NCBI GenBank assembly: GCA_023390245.1 | Contig: JAEWDF010000119.1 | Coordinates: forward strand, 1 to 64,000 | Direction of reading: 5' to 3' | Origin: Pseudomonadota bacterium | Lineage (GTDB): Bacteria; Pseudomonadota; Alphaproteobacteria; Caulobacterales; Caulobacteraceae | DNA: 64,000 nucleotides | In this document: positions 18,991 to 27,341 of the stretch, in pieces | Layout of the letters: every line of letters begins with the position of its first letter | Numbering within the stretch: the stretch's first letter is position 1 | Translations under genes and position numbers: made by a program | The notes under the pieces: model-generated | Databases searched by the model: none | Told to the model about the DNA's origin: nothing | Seen by the model: the letters and a program-made list of their open reading frames with translations, nothing else

Positions 18991-20651
18991 AGATCGGACT
19001 GTCCAGCCTTCAGCCGCTCGGCCGGGCCCTGATGCTGCCCATCGCCGTCCTGCCGGTGGCGGGGCTGCTGCTGCGCCTGGGCCAGCCGGACCTGCTCGAC
19101 ATCGCCTTCGTCTCGGCGGCGGGGCAGGCGGTCTTCGCCAACCTGGGGCTGCTGTTCGCCGTGGGGGTGGCCGTGGGCCTGGCGCGCGACAACAACGGCG
19201 CTGCGGGTCTGGCCGGCGTGGTCGGCTATCTGATCGCGGTGGAGGCGGCCAAGGTGCTGCTGGCCGTGCCTCCGGAGGTGGTCGCCGGCCTGGCGGGAGA
19301 CGCCGTCGACGCGGCGGGCAAGGCGTTCAAGGACCAGGCCATGGCGCGGCTGGGCGTGCCCATCGGCATCGTCTCCGGCCTGATCGCCGGGGACTTCTAC
19401 AATCGGTTCTCGATGCTGAAGCTGCCGGAATATCTGGCCTTCTTTGGCGGTCGAAGGTTCGTGCCGATCGTCTCGGGCCTGGCGGGCCTGGCCGTGGCGG
19501 CGATCGTCGGCCTGTCCTTCACCGCCATCGACCACGCCATCGACCTGTTTAGCCGGGCGGTGGTCGGCTCGGGCGAGATCGGCCTGTTCGTCTATGGCCT
19601 GCTGAACCGGTTGCTGATCATCACCGGCCTGCATCACATCCTGAACAATGTCGCCTGGTTCATCGTCGGCGACTTCCACGGCGCGACCGGCGACCTGAAC
19701 CGCTTCTTCGCCGGCGACCCGGCGGCGGGCGCCTTCATGAGCGGCTTCTTCCCGGTGATGATGTTCGGCCTGCCGGCGGCCTGCCTGGCCATGTACCACG
19801 CCGCCCGGCCCGAGCGGCGCAAGGCCGTGGGCGGGATGCTGGCGTCCCTGGCCCTGACCGCCTTCCTGACCGGGGTGACCGAGCCGATCGAGTTCAGCTT
19901 CATGTTCCTGGCCCCGGTGCTCTACGGCATCCATGCGGTGCTGACAGGCGCGGCCATGGTGGTGATGGACCTGCTGGACGTCCACCTGGGCTTCACCTTC
20001 TCGGCGGGCCTGTTCGACTATGTGCTGAACTTCGGCAAGTCGACGCGGCCCTGGCTGCTGATTCCGGTCGGTCTGGTCTATTTCGGCCTCTACTACGGCC
20101 TGTTCCGCCTGTTCATCCGCCTGTTCGACCTGAAGACGCCGGGTCGCGAGGACGAGGCGGCGCCGGCCGTTGCCGCTCCCGCGTCGGGAAGGCGGGCCGA
20201 GGCCTTCGTCGCCGCGCTCGGCGGCTCCGCCAATCTGCGCGACGTCGCCGCCTGCACGACGCGCCTGAGGCTCCGGATCGTCTCGCGCGACCGTGTCGAC
20301 GAGGCCGCCCTGAAGGCGCTGGGCGCGCGCGGGTTGATCGAACCGGCGGCGGGCGCGCTCCAGGTCGTGATCGGCGGCGCCGCCGACACCGTGGCCCAGG
20401 AAATCCGAGATCATCTGGGGTCCGCGCCGGTGACGTTCGCCCAGCCGGCGGAAGCGCCGTCCGTATCGCTGGACGAAGCCACGACGCTTGCGCTGGGCGG
20501 GGCGTCCAACATCAGGACGGCGGCGAGGAAGGCCGGGCGAATCTGCGTCGTGCTCGTTCGTCCGGACGCGATGGACGCGGCCGCCCTGGAAGCGGCCAGC
20601 CCAAAGGGATTCGTCCGGACCGGGACGGACGGCGTGCAAATCCTGGCCTGA
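18987..20651 (+). CDS. nagE: GlcNAc-specific PTS EIIBC with a second, Cys-less EIIB-like tail
   Basis: This is a 554-aa inner-membrane permease. Residues 1 to about 385 form the multi-spanning EIIC domain (HHILNNVAWF and VTEPIEFSFMF are typical GlcNAc/glucose EIIC signatures). An EIIB domain follows with phospho-Cys C423 in ACTTRLRLR. The last 60 residues form a second EIIB-like copy: LGGASNIRTAARKAGRICV aligns with LGGSANLRDVAACTTRLRL of the first, but the Cys and TRLR motif are gone and the last helix is missing. The protein imports and phosphorylates GlcNAc using the fusion protein upstream. It overlaps that gene by ATGA. Confidence 0.9.
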   Translation: MKIGLSSLQPLGRALMLPIAVLPVAGLLLRLGQPDLLDIAFVSAAGQAVFANLGLLFAVGVAVGLARDNNGAAGLAGVVGYLIAVEAAKVLLAVPPEVVAGLAGDAVDAAGKAFKDQAMARLGVPIGIVSGLIAGDFYNRFSMLKLPEYLAFFGGRRFVPIVSGLAGLAVAAIVGLSFTAIDHAIDLFSRAVVGSGEIGLFVYGLLNRLLIITGLHHILNNVAWFIVGDFHGATGDLNRFFAGDPAAGAFMSGFFPVMMFGLPAACLAMYHAARPERRKAVGGMLASLALTAFLTGVTEPIEFSFMFLAPVLYGIHAVLTGAAMVVMDLLDVHLGFTFSAGLFDYVLNFGKSTRPWLLIPVGLVYFGLYYGLFRLFIRLFDLKTPGREDEAAPAVAAPASGRRAEAFVAALGGSANLRDVAACTTRLRLRIVSRDRVDEAALKALGARGLIEPAAGALQVVIGGAADTVAQEIRDHLGSAPVTFAQPAEAPSVSLDEATTLALGGASNIRTAARKAGRICVVLVRPDAMDAAALEAASPKGFVRTGTDGVQILA

Positions 20652-20691
20652 TCGGACCGAGCGCCGCCCTGTTCGCCTCCAGTCTCGAGAG

Positions 20692-21228
20692 TCAGCGCGT
20701 CGTCCAGATGCGGTTCGCCGTGGCCGCGTCCGCGATTACGGCTTGCTCCAGGAGTTGGTGGGCGGACGCCTCCCGGCGGCTGCGGTGGGACAGGACGGCG
20801 AGGTGGGCGTAGGCCAGGGCCCTATAGCGGGAGGGAACGGTCAGGAAGGCGGCGTGGTCGCGCGCCGTCTCCAGGCACTCGCGCGCCGTTTCCGCCCGGC
20901 CGAGGAAGGCGGGAAAGTTGGCGTAGGCGACGCCCCGGAGAAGCAGGATCTCCAGGTCGGGCGGATGCGTCTGCGCCGCGTCGGAGGGCGGATCGGATCG
21001 TCGCCGATGCGCCGTGTCGAGCAGGGCCGAGGCGGCGTTCACATGCTTCATCTTGATCCAGGGCAGGGCGGCCTCGCCCGCCTTCATGGCGTGCAGGCCG
21101 CCCAGATAGGCCATCGCCACCGCATGGTCCGCGTTCGCCGCCAGGAAGGTCTCGACGACGGCGAGCGCCTCGTCGAGATCACGGTCGCCCAACCGCGCAG
21201 CCTCGAAGGCGTCGCGAACGGCCCTCAC
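20692..21228 (-). CDS. TPR-like helical protein, last gene of the PKS-like block
   Basis: The 178-aa protein is rich in helix-turn-helix pairs resembling tetratricopeptide repeats (AVAMAYLGGLHAMKAGEAAL, LLRGVAYANFP, YRALAYAHLAVLSH). I place the start at GTG 21228, which overlaps the thioesterase stop as GTGA. Longer versions run through the thioesterase gene in another frame and have Arg/Pro-rich shadow composition. No signal peptide or catalytic motif is visible. It may be a scaffold or assembly partner for the upstream enzymes, but its function is unknown. It converges on nagE. Confidence 0.65.
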   Translation of the reverse strand: MRAVRDAFEAARLGDRDLDEALAVVETFLAANADHAVAMAYLGGLHAMKAGEAALPWIKMKHVNAASALLDTAHRRRSDPPSDAAQTHPPDLEILLLRGVAYANFPAFLGRAETARECLETARDHAAFLTVPSRYRALAYAHLAVLSHRSRREASAHQLLEQAVIADAATANRIWTTR

Positions 21229-21701
21229 GAGGCTGTCTGGAGTCTGAGCGCCGGCTGGCGTCGCACGGCCGGCATGCGGGGCGCACCCGCCAGAAACGCC
21301 ATCAGGTCCTCCGGCATGAGGCAGGGGCCGCCGGCGGCGGGATCGAAGGCGGCGACCTGCGCCTCCACGTCGCAGACCAGATCGGCGTCCCGCTGGATCC
21401 GGGTGCGCCATGTCGCGCGCACGCCATTGACGCCGACGAGGCCGCTGTCCAGGGCCAGCGTATCCCCGACGAAGGCCGGCCGATGGTGGACGGCGCGCAC
21501 CTCCCGGATGATGAGAAGTACGCCGAAGCGCGCCCTCATGTCTGCGACGGGCAGACCCAGCGCCTTCAGCAGGTGGTTGCGGCTCCGCTCGGCCATTTCG
21601 ACATAGCGGGCGTGATAGACGATCCCGCCCGCGTCGGTGTCGGCATAGGCGACGTCGTGAAGCAGGGGGTCGATCCGGCCGCGATCCATGACGCGCGTCA
21701 C
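21225..21701 (-). CDS. YbgC-type acyl-CoA/acyl-ACP thioesterase (hot-dog)
   Basis: The 158-aa single hot-dog domain contains the YbgC/4HBT signature YADTDAGGIVYHARYVEMAE near residue 20, with the catalytic Asp in DTDAGG. It probably hydrolyses the finished acyl chain from ACP or CoA in the cytoplasm. The GTG at 21701 lies 4 nt after the stop of the membrane-protein gene, with GGATAGG upstream; an ATG at 21689 is the alternative. It is translationally coupled to the TPR-like gene. Its place at the end of the ketosynthase/reductase/dehydratase block suggests a product-release role. Confidence 0.85.
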   Translation of the reverse strand: MTRVMDRGRIDPLLHDVAYADTDAGGIVYHARYVEMAERSRNHLLKALGLPVADMRARFGVLLIIREVRAVHHRPAFVGDTLALDSGLVGVNGVRATWRTRIQRDADLVCDVEAQVAAFDPAAGGPCLMPEDLMAFLAGAPRMPAVRRQPALRLQTAS

Positions 21702-21705
21702 GCGC

Positions 21706-22185
21706 CTATCCGATCAGGCGGCGAAGCGTCGCGGAGGCGAAGCAGCTTCGGGCGATCAGGCTGGCGACGACAAGTTCAACCCAGGACAGGGAGGGTTCGA
21801 CCAGCAGATCGGCGAATGTCGCTAGGTTCAGGTTGGCGAACGCATGCCAGAAGAAGACGAAGGACGACAGCCAGCTCAACGTCCCCGAGACGACCGCCGA
21901 CCGCAGGGTGGCGCCGAAGGCCCGGACGTACAGCCAGAAATACAGCGTCGTCATCGCCGCGAGCATGGTGTCCCACACCCCCCAGCTTATGAAGACCGGC
22001 AGGTTCATCGGCGCCACGTTCGGCACCATGGCCAGGGATTGGCTCAGCATCGGCCGGACGAACAGCAGATAGCGGAAGTTCTCCGAGGCGTGGATCCACA
22101 GGCTGACGATCAGGACGGTGATCGCATAGAGTCGCCAGGGGAAGCGGCCTTCCCCGGCGGACGGGGACGTCGTCGGTGCGGTCAT
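21706..22185 (-). CDS. Small four-helix membrane protein of the PKS-like block
   Basis: The protein is 159 aa with about four predicted membrane helices: LYAITVLIVSLWI, a segment around PVFISWGVWDTMLAAM, a long one around GTLSWLSSFVFFWHAF, and LVVASLIA. I do not recognise the family. A strong ribosome-binding site GAGGAGA precedes ATG 22185, and the gene starts 10 nt after the ketosynthase stop. It is a candidate membrane anchor or product-handling subunit for the biosynthetic block, judged only by position. Confidence 0.75.
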   Translation of the reverse strand: MTAPTTSPSAGEGRFPWRLYAITVLIVSLWIHASENFRYLLFVRPMLSQSLAMVPNVAPMNLPVFISWGVWDTMLAAMTTLYFWLYVRAFGATLRSAVVSGTLSWLSSFVFFWHAFANLNLATFADLLVEPSLSWVELVVASLIARSCFASATLRRLIG

Positions 22186-22195
22186 TTCGGTCTCC

Positions 22196-24502
22196 TCAGA
22201 TCGCCGGCGGGCGCGACAGGATCATGGCCGTGTGCGGGCCGGTGACGTCGCCGCCCAGCGCCAGGACGTGCGTTGGGCCGCCGGCCTCCAGCAGGCGGAC
22301 GGCGACGCACAGGTTCAGCAGCGGGCCGGCGCCCGGCAGGAAGCCCGTCTGTTCCAGCGGGCTGTGGACGGGCGGCCCATCGGCTCCGAAGATCGAGCGC
22401 AGCGCCGCCCGTTCGCCGGCCTGAGCGGCGGCGGTCCATGAGCCGGACGCCACGACCGCGCCGATCGCCTCGGGATCGAGTCCCGCCCGGTCCAGGCAGA
22501 GCCGGGCCGCGCGCGCCAGCGCGGCGCCGTCGCGCCGCCCGCCCGCCAGCTTGGGGTCCTGGGTTTCGGCGACGGCGGATATCACCGCCAGGACGTCGGC
22601 ATCGCGGGCTCGGGCGGTCTCGAGGTCCTCCAGCATCAGGGCGGCGGCGCCCTCGCCGGGATTGAAGCCGTCCTTTCCATCGAACGGCGCGGCGCGCGAA
22701 CCGCGCACCAGGCCGTTCATCGCGGCGTAGAAATCCAGAAGTTTCGGCGTCGTCTCGTCGCAGGCCGCCGCCACGACCCGCTCCTGGCGGCCCCGCCTCA
22801 CCAGGGTCGCAGCATAGGCCGCCGCCGCCCAGGCCCCGGCCAGGGAGGTGTTGTAGCCCTTCAGCGCATGGGCGATGGAGACCTGACCGCCGATGGCGTT
22901 CATCGTCGTCATGGCGAAATGCTGGGGGCTGGCCAGTTCCGGCGTGTCGCCGCCCGCGCCTTCCAGGAAGCGCTCCATGTTGCGTTGCGCGGCGTTGACG
23001 ATTCCCATGACGAGGCCGCTCGGTTCGCGCTCGTCCGTCGTCAGCCCGTCCGTCGCCTCGCGGACCGCCTCGATGGCGAAGCGGACCATGGGCGAGGCGC
23101 GGCCGAAGGCCTTCAGCCGGTCGTCGGAAAAGGCGAAGTTCGACACCCGGGCGACAGGAACCGCGTCGCCCTCGGCCGGAGCGAACCGCCTTCCCGCCGT
23201 GAGGCCATCGACGAAGGGCGCGAGGCCGACGCCGAGCGCGCTGACGACGCCCAGGCCCGTGATCGCCACCGTCCGGTCGGGCGCTTTCGCGACGGCCGCC
23301 TCGCCCGGCCGCAGGTCAATGATGGTCGAGGCGTTGTTGCCGCCGAAGGCGTAGTTGTTGCAGGCGAAGCGGCGCACCGGATGCGGGCGGGCCGCGTTCG
23401 GGACATAGTCGAGATCGGCGCAGCCCGGACGCAGGCCGTCGAAGTTGAGCGTCGGCGGAATCCGACCGTCGCGCGCAACGACCAGGGCGGCGATCATCTC
23501 GATGATCCCGCTGGCGCCCAGCGTATGGCCCAGAAAGGATTTGGAGGAGCTGACCGGGACCGAGCGGCCGAACAGGCGCTCCATGGCCTTGGATTCGGCG
23601 GCGTCGTTGGCCTCGGTTCCCGTACCGTGCGCGGAGACGAAGTCGATGTCTTCGGGCCGAAGGCCGGCGTCGGCCAGCGCCATGCGGACGGCGGATTCGA
23701 TCCCCCGGCCCTCGCGGTCGGGCGAAGTCGCGTGATAGGCGTCGCCCGACAGGGCGTAGCCCGTCACCTCCGCGATCGGGGCCGCGCCCCGTGCCGCGGC
23801 GGCGGCATGGTTCTCGAGGAGGAGGACGCCGGCGCCTTCTCCCAGGGTGATGCCGATCGGCTCGCTGAACGGCGCCGTGCAGCCGCTCGACAGCGCACCC
23901 AGGCAATTGAACCCCGCCATGATCCCGTGGGACACGTCGTCGGCGCCGACCACCACCACCAGATCGGCGAGATCGTCGCGGACCAGGTCCATCGCATGGC
24001 CAACCGCCGCCGTGCTGGAGGCGCAGGCGGACGAGAAGGTGACGCGCGGCCCCTTGGCGCCGATCCGGGCCGCCACGACGTTGGCGACATGGGCGATGGA
24101 GGTCGCCGCCAGCTTGCGCCGGTCCAGGGCACCGGTCGCCCCCGTCCTGGCGATCTCCTCCAGGCGTTCGATGCCGCTGTTGGAGGTGCCCAGCACCACG
24201 GCGATGCGTTCCGCGGCGTATTGTTTCCAGTCCAGGCGGCCCTCGGTCTTCGCTTCCCGAAGCGCGGCCAGGGCGTAGCCGGCCGTCCGCTCGGCCCACG
24301 GACGAAGGACCGCCGGGGCCATATCGGGCGCGTTCACGGGAAAGACGGAGGCGATCCGCCCCTTGAAGCGCGAGGCGTCGAAGCGATCGACCTCGATCAT
24401 GCTCTTGCGGCCCGACAGGATTCCCGCCTTCAGCTCTTCCACCGAAGCGGCCATGGGCACGCGGACGCCCATGCCGGTGATCACGGCGCGAACGGGGGTC
24501 AT
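22196..24502 (-). CDS. Fused ketosynthase plus chain-length-factor-like ketosynthase
   Basis: One 768-aa protein contains two complete KASII-type folds. The first (residues 4-400) has an intact triad: C160 in SSACASS, H292 in AHGTGTE, and K321/H326 in KSFLGH. The second (410-768, beginning VAITGLGVVSALG) has the same core but lacks every catalytic residue. Its nucleophile position in TSLAGAWAA is Gly556, the HGTGT motif is replaced by ASGSWT, and KxxxGH is lost. This is the organisation of KSalpha plus KSbeta (chain-length factor) of type II PKS systems, here in one chain. It is predicted to carry out iterative elongation on the nearby ACP. ATG 24502 overlaps the ketoreductase stop (ATGA). 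Confidence 0.92.
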   Translation of the reverse strand: MTPVRAVITGMGVRVPMAASVEELKAGILSGRKSMIEVDRFDASRFKGRIASVFPVNAPDMAPAVLRPWAERTAGYALAALREAKTEGRLDWKQYAAERIAVVLGTSNSGIERLEEIARTGATGALDRRKLAATSIAHVANVVAARIGAKGPRVTFSSACASSTAAVGHAMDLVRDDLADLVVVVGADDVSHGIMAGFNCLGALSSGCTAPFSEPIGITLGEGAGVLLLENHAAAAARGAAPIAEVTGYALSGDAYHATSPDREGRGIESAVRMALADAGLRPEDIDFVSAHGTGTEANDAAESKAMERLFGRSVPVSSSKSFLGHTLGASGIIEMIAALVVARDGRIPPTLNFDGLRPGCADLDYVPNAARPHPVRRFACNNYAFGGNNASTIIDLRPGEAAVAKAPDRTVAITGLGVVSALGVGLAPFVDGLTAGRRFAPAEGDAVPVARVSNFAFSDDRLKAFGRASPMVRFAIEAVREATDGLTTDEREPSGLVMGIVNAAQRNMERFLEGAGGDTPELASPQHFAMTTMNAIGGQVSIAHALKGYNTSLAGAWAAAAYAATLVRRGRQERVVAAACDETTPKLLDFYAAMNGLVRGSRAAPFDGKDGFNPGEGAAALMLEDLETARARDADVLAVISAVAETQDPKLAGGRRDGAALARAARLCLDRAGLDPEAIGAVVASGSWTAAAQAGERAALRSIFGADGPPVHSPLEQTGFLPGAGPLLNLCVAVRLLEAGGPTHVLALGGDVTGPHTAMILSRPPAI

Positions 24503-25269
24503 ATCCGGAATCCTCCGTCGACCGGCACGATCGCGCCGTCGAGATAGTCGGCCTCCCGTCCCGCCAGGAAGGCGCAGACGTCGGCGATCTCCCCGGGTTC
24601 GCCGGCGCGCGCCTGGACGCTGCCGCGCAGGGTCGGCTCCATCGCACGGACGCCGAGGCCCGAGATCATGTCGGTGTTGACGAAGCCGGGCAGGACGGCG
24701 GCGGCGCGCACCCGCCGGTCGCGGCAGGTTCGGGCGATCAGCCGGGTCATGCCGACCAGGCCCGCCTTGGTCGCCGAATAGGGAACCTGGCCTTCCTTGC
24801 CCGCTCGGCCGGCCAGGCTGGAGACCGTGATCACCCGCCCGGCGGTCTTCTCCAGATGGGGCAGGGCGGCCTGTGTCAGGCGGATGGTGTTGACCAGATT
24901 GACCGTCAGGACCTCGCGCCATTGCTCGGCGGGCAGCAGGGCGAAGGGGCCGTCGCGGGTCAGGCCGGCGTTGTTCACCAGGACGTCCAGGCGACCCCAG
25001 AGGGCGTGAACTTGTCCCGGCAGGGTCATGACCGCCTGCGCGTCGCCCATGTCGCACGGGAAGCAGACGGCGTCGGCCGCTCCTGCCCGGCGCGCCGCCT
25101 CGGCGGTGTCGCGCGCGGCGTCCTCGCGCGTGGCGTAGGTCACGGCGATGCGCGCGCCCGTGCGCGCCATCCGCAGGGCGATGGCGCGCCCGATGCCCCG
25201 GCCGCCGCCCGTCACCAAGACGACCGAGGACGGGTTCAGGGCGGCGTTCGTTTCAAAGGTTTCCGTCAT
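24499..25269 (-). CDS. FabG-like 3-oxoacyl-ACP reductase
   Basis: This 256-aa classical SDR has a TGGGRGIG nucleotide-binding motif (about residue 20), NNAG, catalytic Ser in SSLAG and YSATK. It ends VDGGFRI, close to the usual FabG tail. It is predicted to reduce the beta-keto group made by the fused ketosynthase to the 3-hydroxy form, using NADPH. The gene overlaps the degenerate SDR upstream by 17 nt and the ketosynthase downstream by 4 nt. It is the only catalytically intact ketoreductase in the block. Confidence 0.9.
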   Translation of the reverse strand: MTETFETNAALNPSSVVLVTGGGRGIGRAIALRMARTGARIAVTYATREDAARDTAEAARRAGAADAVCFPCDMGDAQAVMTLPGQVHALWGRLDVLVNNAGLTRDGPFALLPAEQWREVLTVNLVNTIRLTQAALPHLEKTAGRVITVSSLAGRAGKEGQVPYSATKAGLVGMTRLIARTCRDRRVRAAAVLPGFVNTDMISGLGVRAMEPTLRGSVQARAGEPGEIADVCAFLAGREADYLDGAIVPVDGGFRI

Positions 25270-25945
25270 AGACCCCGGTTCCGAAATGAATGACCGAGCC
25301 GTTCAGCGGCGGCGCCTCGGACCTCAGCCAGAAGGCCAGGGTGTCGGCGATGGAGACGAGGGGGACCGCCTTGAACTTCTGGGCGTAGGAGGCCAGGCCC
25401 GCGCGGGCCTCGGGCCAGATCGCCGGGTCGGTCGCTTCCGGCGCGGGCTGAAGGATCGCCGCATTTGCCGAGACGCCGAAGCGGCTCAGTTCCTTGGCCA
25501 GCGCCCGCACGGCGCCGATCCGGGCATGGTGGGTGACCGGCGCGATCGGGATCGGCAGGTAGTAGGCGAAGCTGTCGTCGAACCCCAGCGTCCAGATCTG
25601 TCCCCGACCGGCCTCCATCATGGCGCGCGCCGCCGTCTGCAGCGTCTCCAGGAAGAAGGCGCCGTCCGCCGCGACGGCGTCGGCCAGGGTTCCGGCGGCG
25701 AGCAACGCGGCCTCGTCCAGGCCCGAGGCGTTGAAGACAACGGCGTCGAACGGGCCTGCGCCGACCGCCGCCAGGTCGGGGCCCGACACCCAGCGAACCT
25801 CTGCCGCGTCCTCCACCGCGCCGCCGTCCGGCGTCCAGGCGACGACCTCCAGGCCGCGCGCCGCCAGCAGGTCGGCCAGCAACGGACCGACGCCATGGCC
25901 CGCATCGACGACGAGGACATTCTTCGGGGAGTCGGAGGCGCTCAT
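25253..25945 (-). CDS. Degenerate SDR-fold protein, probably non-catalytic
   Basis: The 230-aa protein has an SDR-like order of secondary structure, but the key motifs are altered. The cofactor loop reads VDAGHGVG instead of TGxxxGxG, NNAG is FNASG, and the YxxxK region reads THHARIGAVRALAKEL, so both Tyr and Lys are replaced. A pseudo-enzyme partner of the neighbouring reductase, or a structural subunit, fits better than a working oxidoreductase. ATG 25945 overlaps the KASIII-like stop (ATGA); an in-frame upstream extension has shadow composition. It lies between the KASIII-like and FabG-like genes. Confidence 0.8.
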   Translation of the reverse strand: MSASDSPKNVLVVDAGHGVGPLLADLLAARGLEVVAWTPDGGAVEDAAEVRWVSGPDLAAVGAGPFDAVVFNASGLDEAALLAAGTLADAVAADGAFFLETLQTAARAMMEAGRGQIWTLGFDDSFAYYLPIPIAPVTHHARIGAVRALAKELSRFGVSANAAILQPAPEATDPAIWPEARAGLASYAQKFKAVPLVSIADTLAFWLRSEAPPLNGSVIHFGTGVYDGNL

Positions 25946-27039
25946 GCCGCCGTCGCCGCCAGGTCGACCACGGCATAGGTCCACGACGCCGTTTCGGCGG
26001 CGACCACGCCGACCGGCGGGCCGCCCGCCGAGACCCGGCCCGAGCGCACGGCGAAGTCCAGGGCCATGACCATGGCGGCGCCGGGAATATTCGCCGTGCG
26101 GTCGCCGATGTAGTACATCAGCCCGTCCAGCCCCATGACCAGTTCGGGCACGATCATGTTCATCAGCGAGCGATTGGCCTGGGGCACGATGATGGTGCCG
26201 TAGTCCTCGGCGGCGCGGCCGCCGTTCTCGACCAGGTCGGTGACGGCGGCCCCGACGATCCGGGGCAACAGCCGGCTGATGATCTTGTGATTGTGCGTCG
26301 TCTGGACGGGGATCAGCTTCTTCTCGTCCGGTCCGATCAGCAGGCCCTCCTGCTCGTCCGGATGGGTCGAGACGGCGTTGCAGTAGCCGATCGCCAGGCC
26401 TCGCCCGCGCGCCCGGGCCGTGCGCCGGCCGCCGACCACCATGGCGGCGGCGCCGTCGGCGAAGATCAGACCATTGATCATGTCCGACGAGTTCGGCGCG
26501 GCGTTCCGCAGCAGCCGTTCGTCATAATAGTAGGGCGACATGCATTCCGCGCCGCAGATCAGCGCCGTCCGTGCGCGGCCCGAGCGGATCAGCGTCTGCG
26601 CCAGGATCAGGCCCTGGATCGCGGCCGCGCATCCGCCGCGCAGATCGCACAGCTGCGCCCGTTCGACGCCGAGGCGGCGCTGAAGCTGGCGCGCGACCGG
26701 CGGCATGATGAGGTCGGGGGTCGCCGTGGTGGTGATGATCAAGTCGATCTCGTCGGGCGACATGTCGGCGTCGGCCAGGGCGGTTCGCGCCGCGCGGCAG
26801 GCCATCTCGGCGGTGCCGAGGTCCGGTTCGGCGCGCTCGCCCGTCTCGGGCGACACCACGAAGTGGCGCTGTTCGACGCCGAAATAGTTCATCAGGTCGC
26901 GCACGGGCACGTTCGGCAGGCGCGCGGCGATGACGTCGTTTGTCACCGGCTCGCCTGGCAGATAGGAGCCGAGCCCGATGACGAAGACGGCGTCCTCGCC
27001 GGCTCTGGCCCCGACCGTTTCCGTCGTGCGTGAGATCAC
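25942..27039 (-). CDS. KASIII (FabH)-like enzyme with altered catalytic triad
   Basis: The 365-aa thiolase-fold protein has the KASIII layout, with nucleophile C137 in LRGGCAAAIQG. The canonical VPHQAN motif reads VPQANRSL (residues 285-292), so the His is missing. The GNTSAAS motif reads GDRTANIP, so the Asn is Asp. FabH normally needs Cys-His-Asn to decarboxylate malonyl-ACP. This protein may only transfer an acyl starter or act on another bond-forming step. It starts at GTG 27039, overlapping the ACP stop (GTGA). The presumed role is loading or priming of the ACP-bound chain. Confidence 0.87.
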   Translation of the reverse strand: MISRTTETVGARAGEDAVFVIGLGSYLPGEPVTNDVIAARLPNVPVRDLMNYFGVEQRHFVVSPETGERAEPDLGTAEMACRAARTALADADMSPDEIDLIITTTATPDLIMPPVARQLQRRLGVERAQLCDLRGGCAAAIQGLILAQTLIRSGRARTALICGAECMSPYYYDERLLRNAAPNSSDMINGLIFADGAAAMVVGGRRTARARGRGLAIGYCNAVSTHPDEQEGLLIGPDEKKLIPVQTTHNHKIISRLLPRIVGAAVTDLVENGGRAAEDYGTIIVPQANRSLMNMIVPELVMGLDGLMYYIGDRTANIPGAAMVMALDFAVRSGRVSAGGPPVGVVAAETASWTYAVVDLAATAA

Positions 27040-27341
27040 GACAGCCGGCCTCGGATGTATTGCGCCAGGGCGTTGACGGTCGTGCAGTTGGCCTCGAAGA
27101 ACTCGCGGTTCAGCGTCTCGACCTTGAAGCCGAACTTCTGCTGAACCAGGATCGCCACCTCCAGCGCCGCCAGGGAATCCAGCCCCAGGCCGCCTTCCTC
27201 CTCGAACAGTGGGGTCGCGCCCTCGATCTGGTTCTTGTCATAGCCGAGGCCGGTCAGGTCGAGGCCGTCCAGCAGGATGTCCTCGATGATGACGGATTCG
27301 ATGGCGGGGATGTCAGGCGTGGTCGTGGCGGTCATGGTCAT
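27036..27341 (-). CDS. Acyl carrier protein
   Basis: The 101-aa acidic protein has a typical ACP helix bundle. The phosphopantetheine site is S56 in GLGLDSLAALE. The acidic helix II (LEVAILVQQKF) follows. It is somewhat longer than FabC-type ACPs because of an N-terminal Thr-rich lead. The gene overlaps the dehydratase gene upstream by 29 nt and the KASIII-like gene downstream by 4 nt. A dedicated ACP inside the block argues for a separate biosynthetic pathway rather than general fatty acid synthesis. Confidence 0.93.
   Translation of the reverse strand: MTMTATTTPDIPAIESVIIEDILLDGLDLTGLGYDKNQIEGATPLFEEEGGLGLDSLAALEVAILVQQKFGFKVETLNREFFEANCTTVNALAQYIRGRLS

Noticed and set aside
21229..21411. 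Longer 239-aa version of the TPR-like protein
   Set aside because: The extra 61 residues overlap the thioesterase gene in another frame and are Arg/Gly/Pro-rich; GTG 21228 gives the common GTGA coupling.
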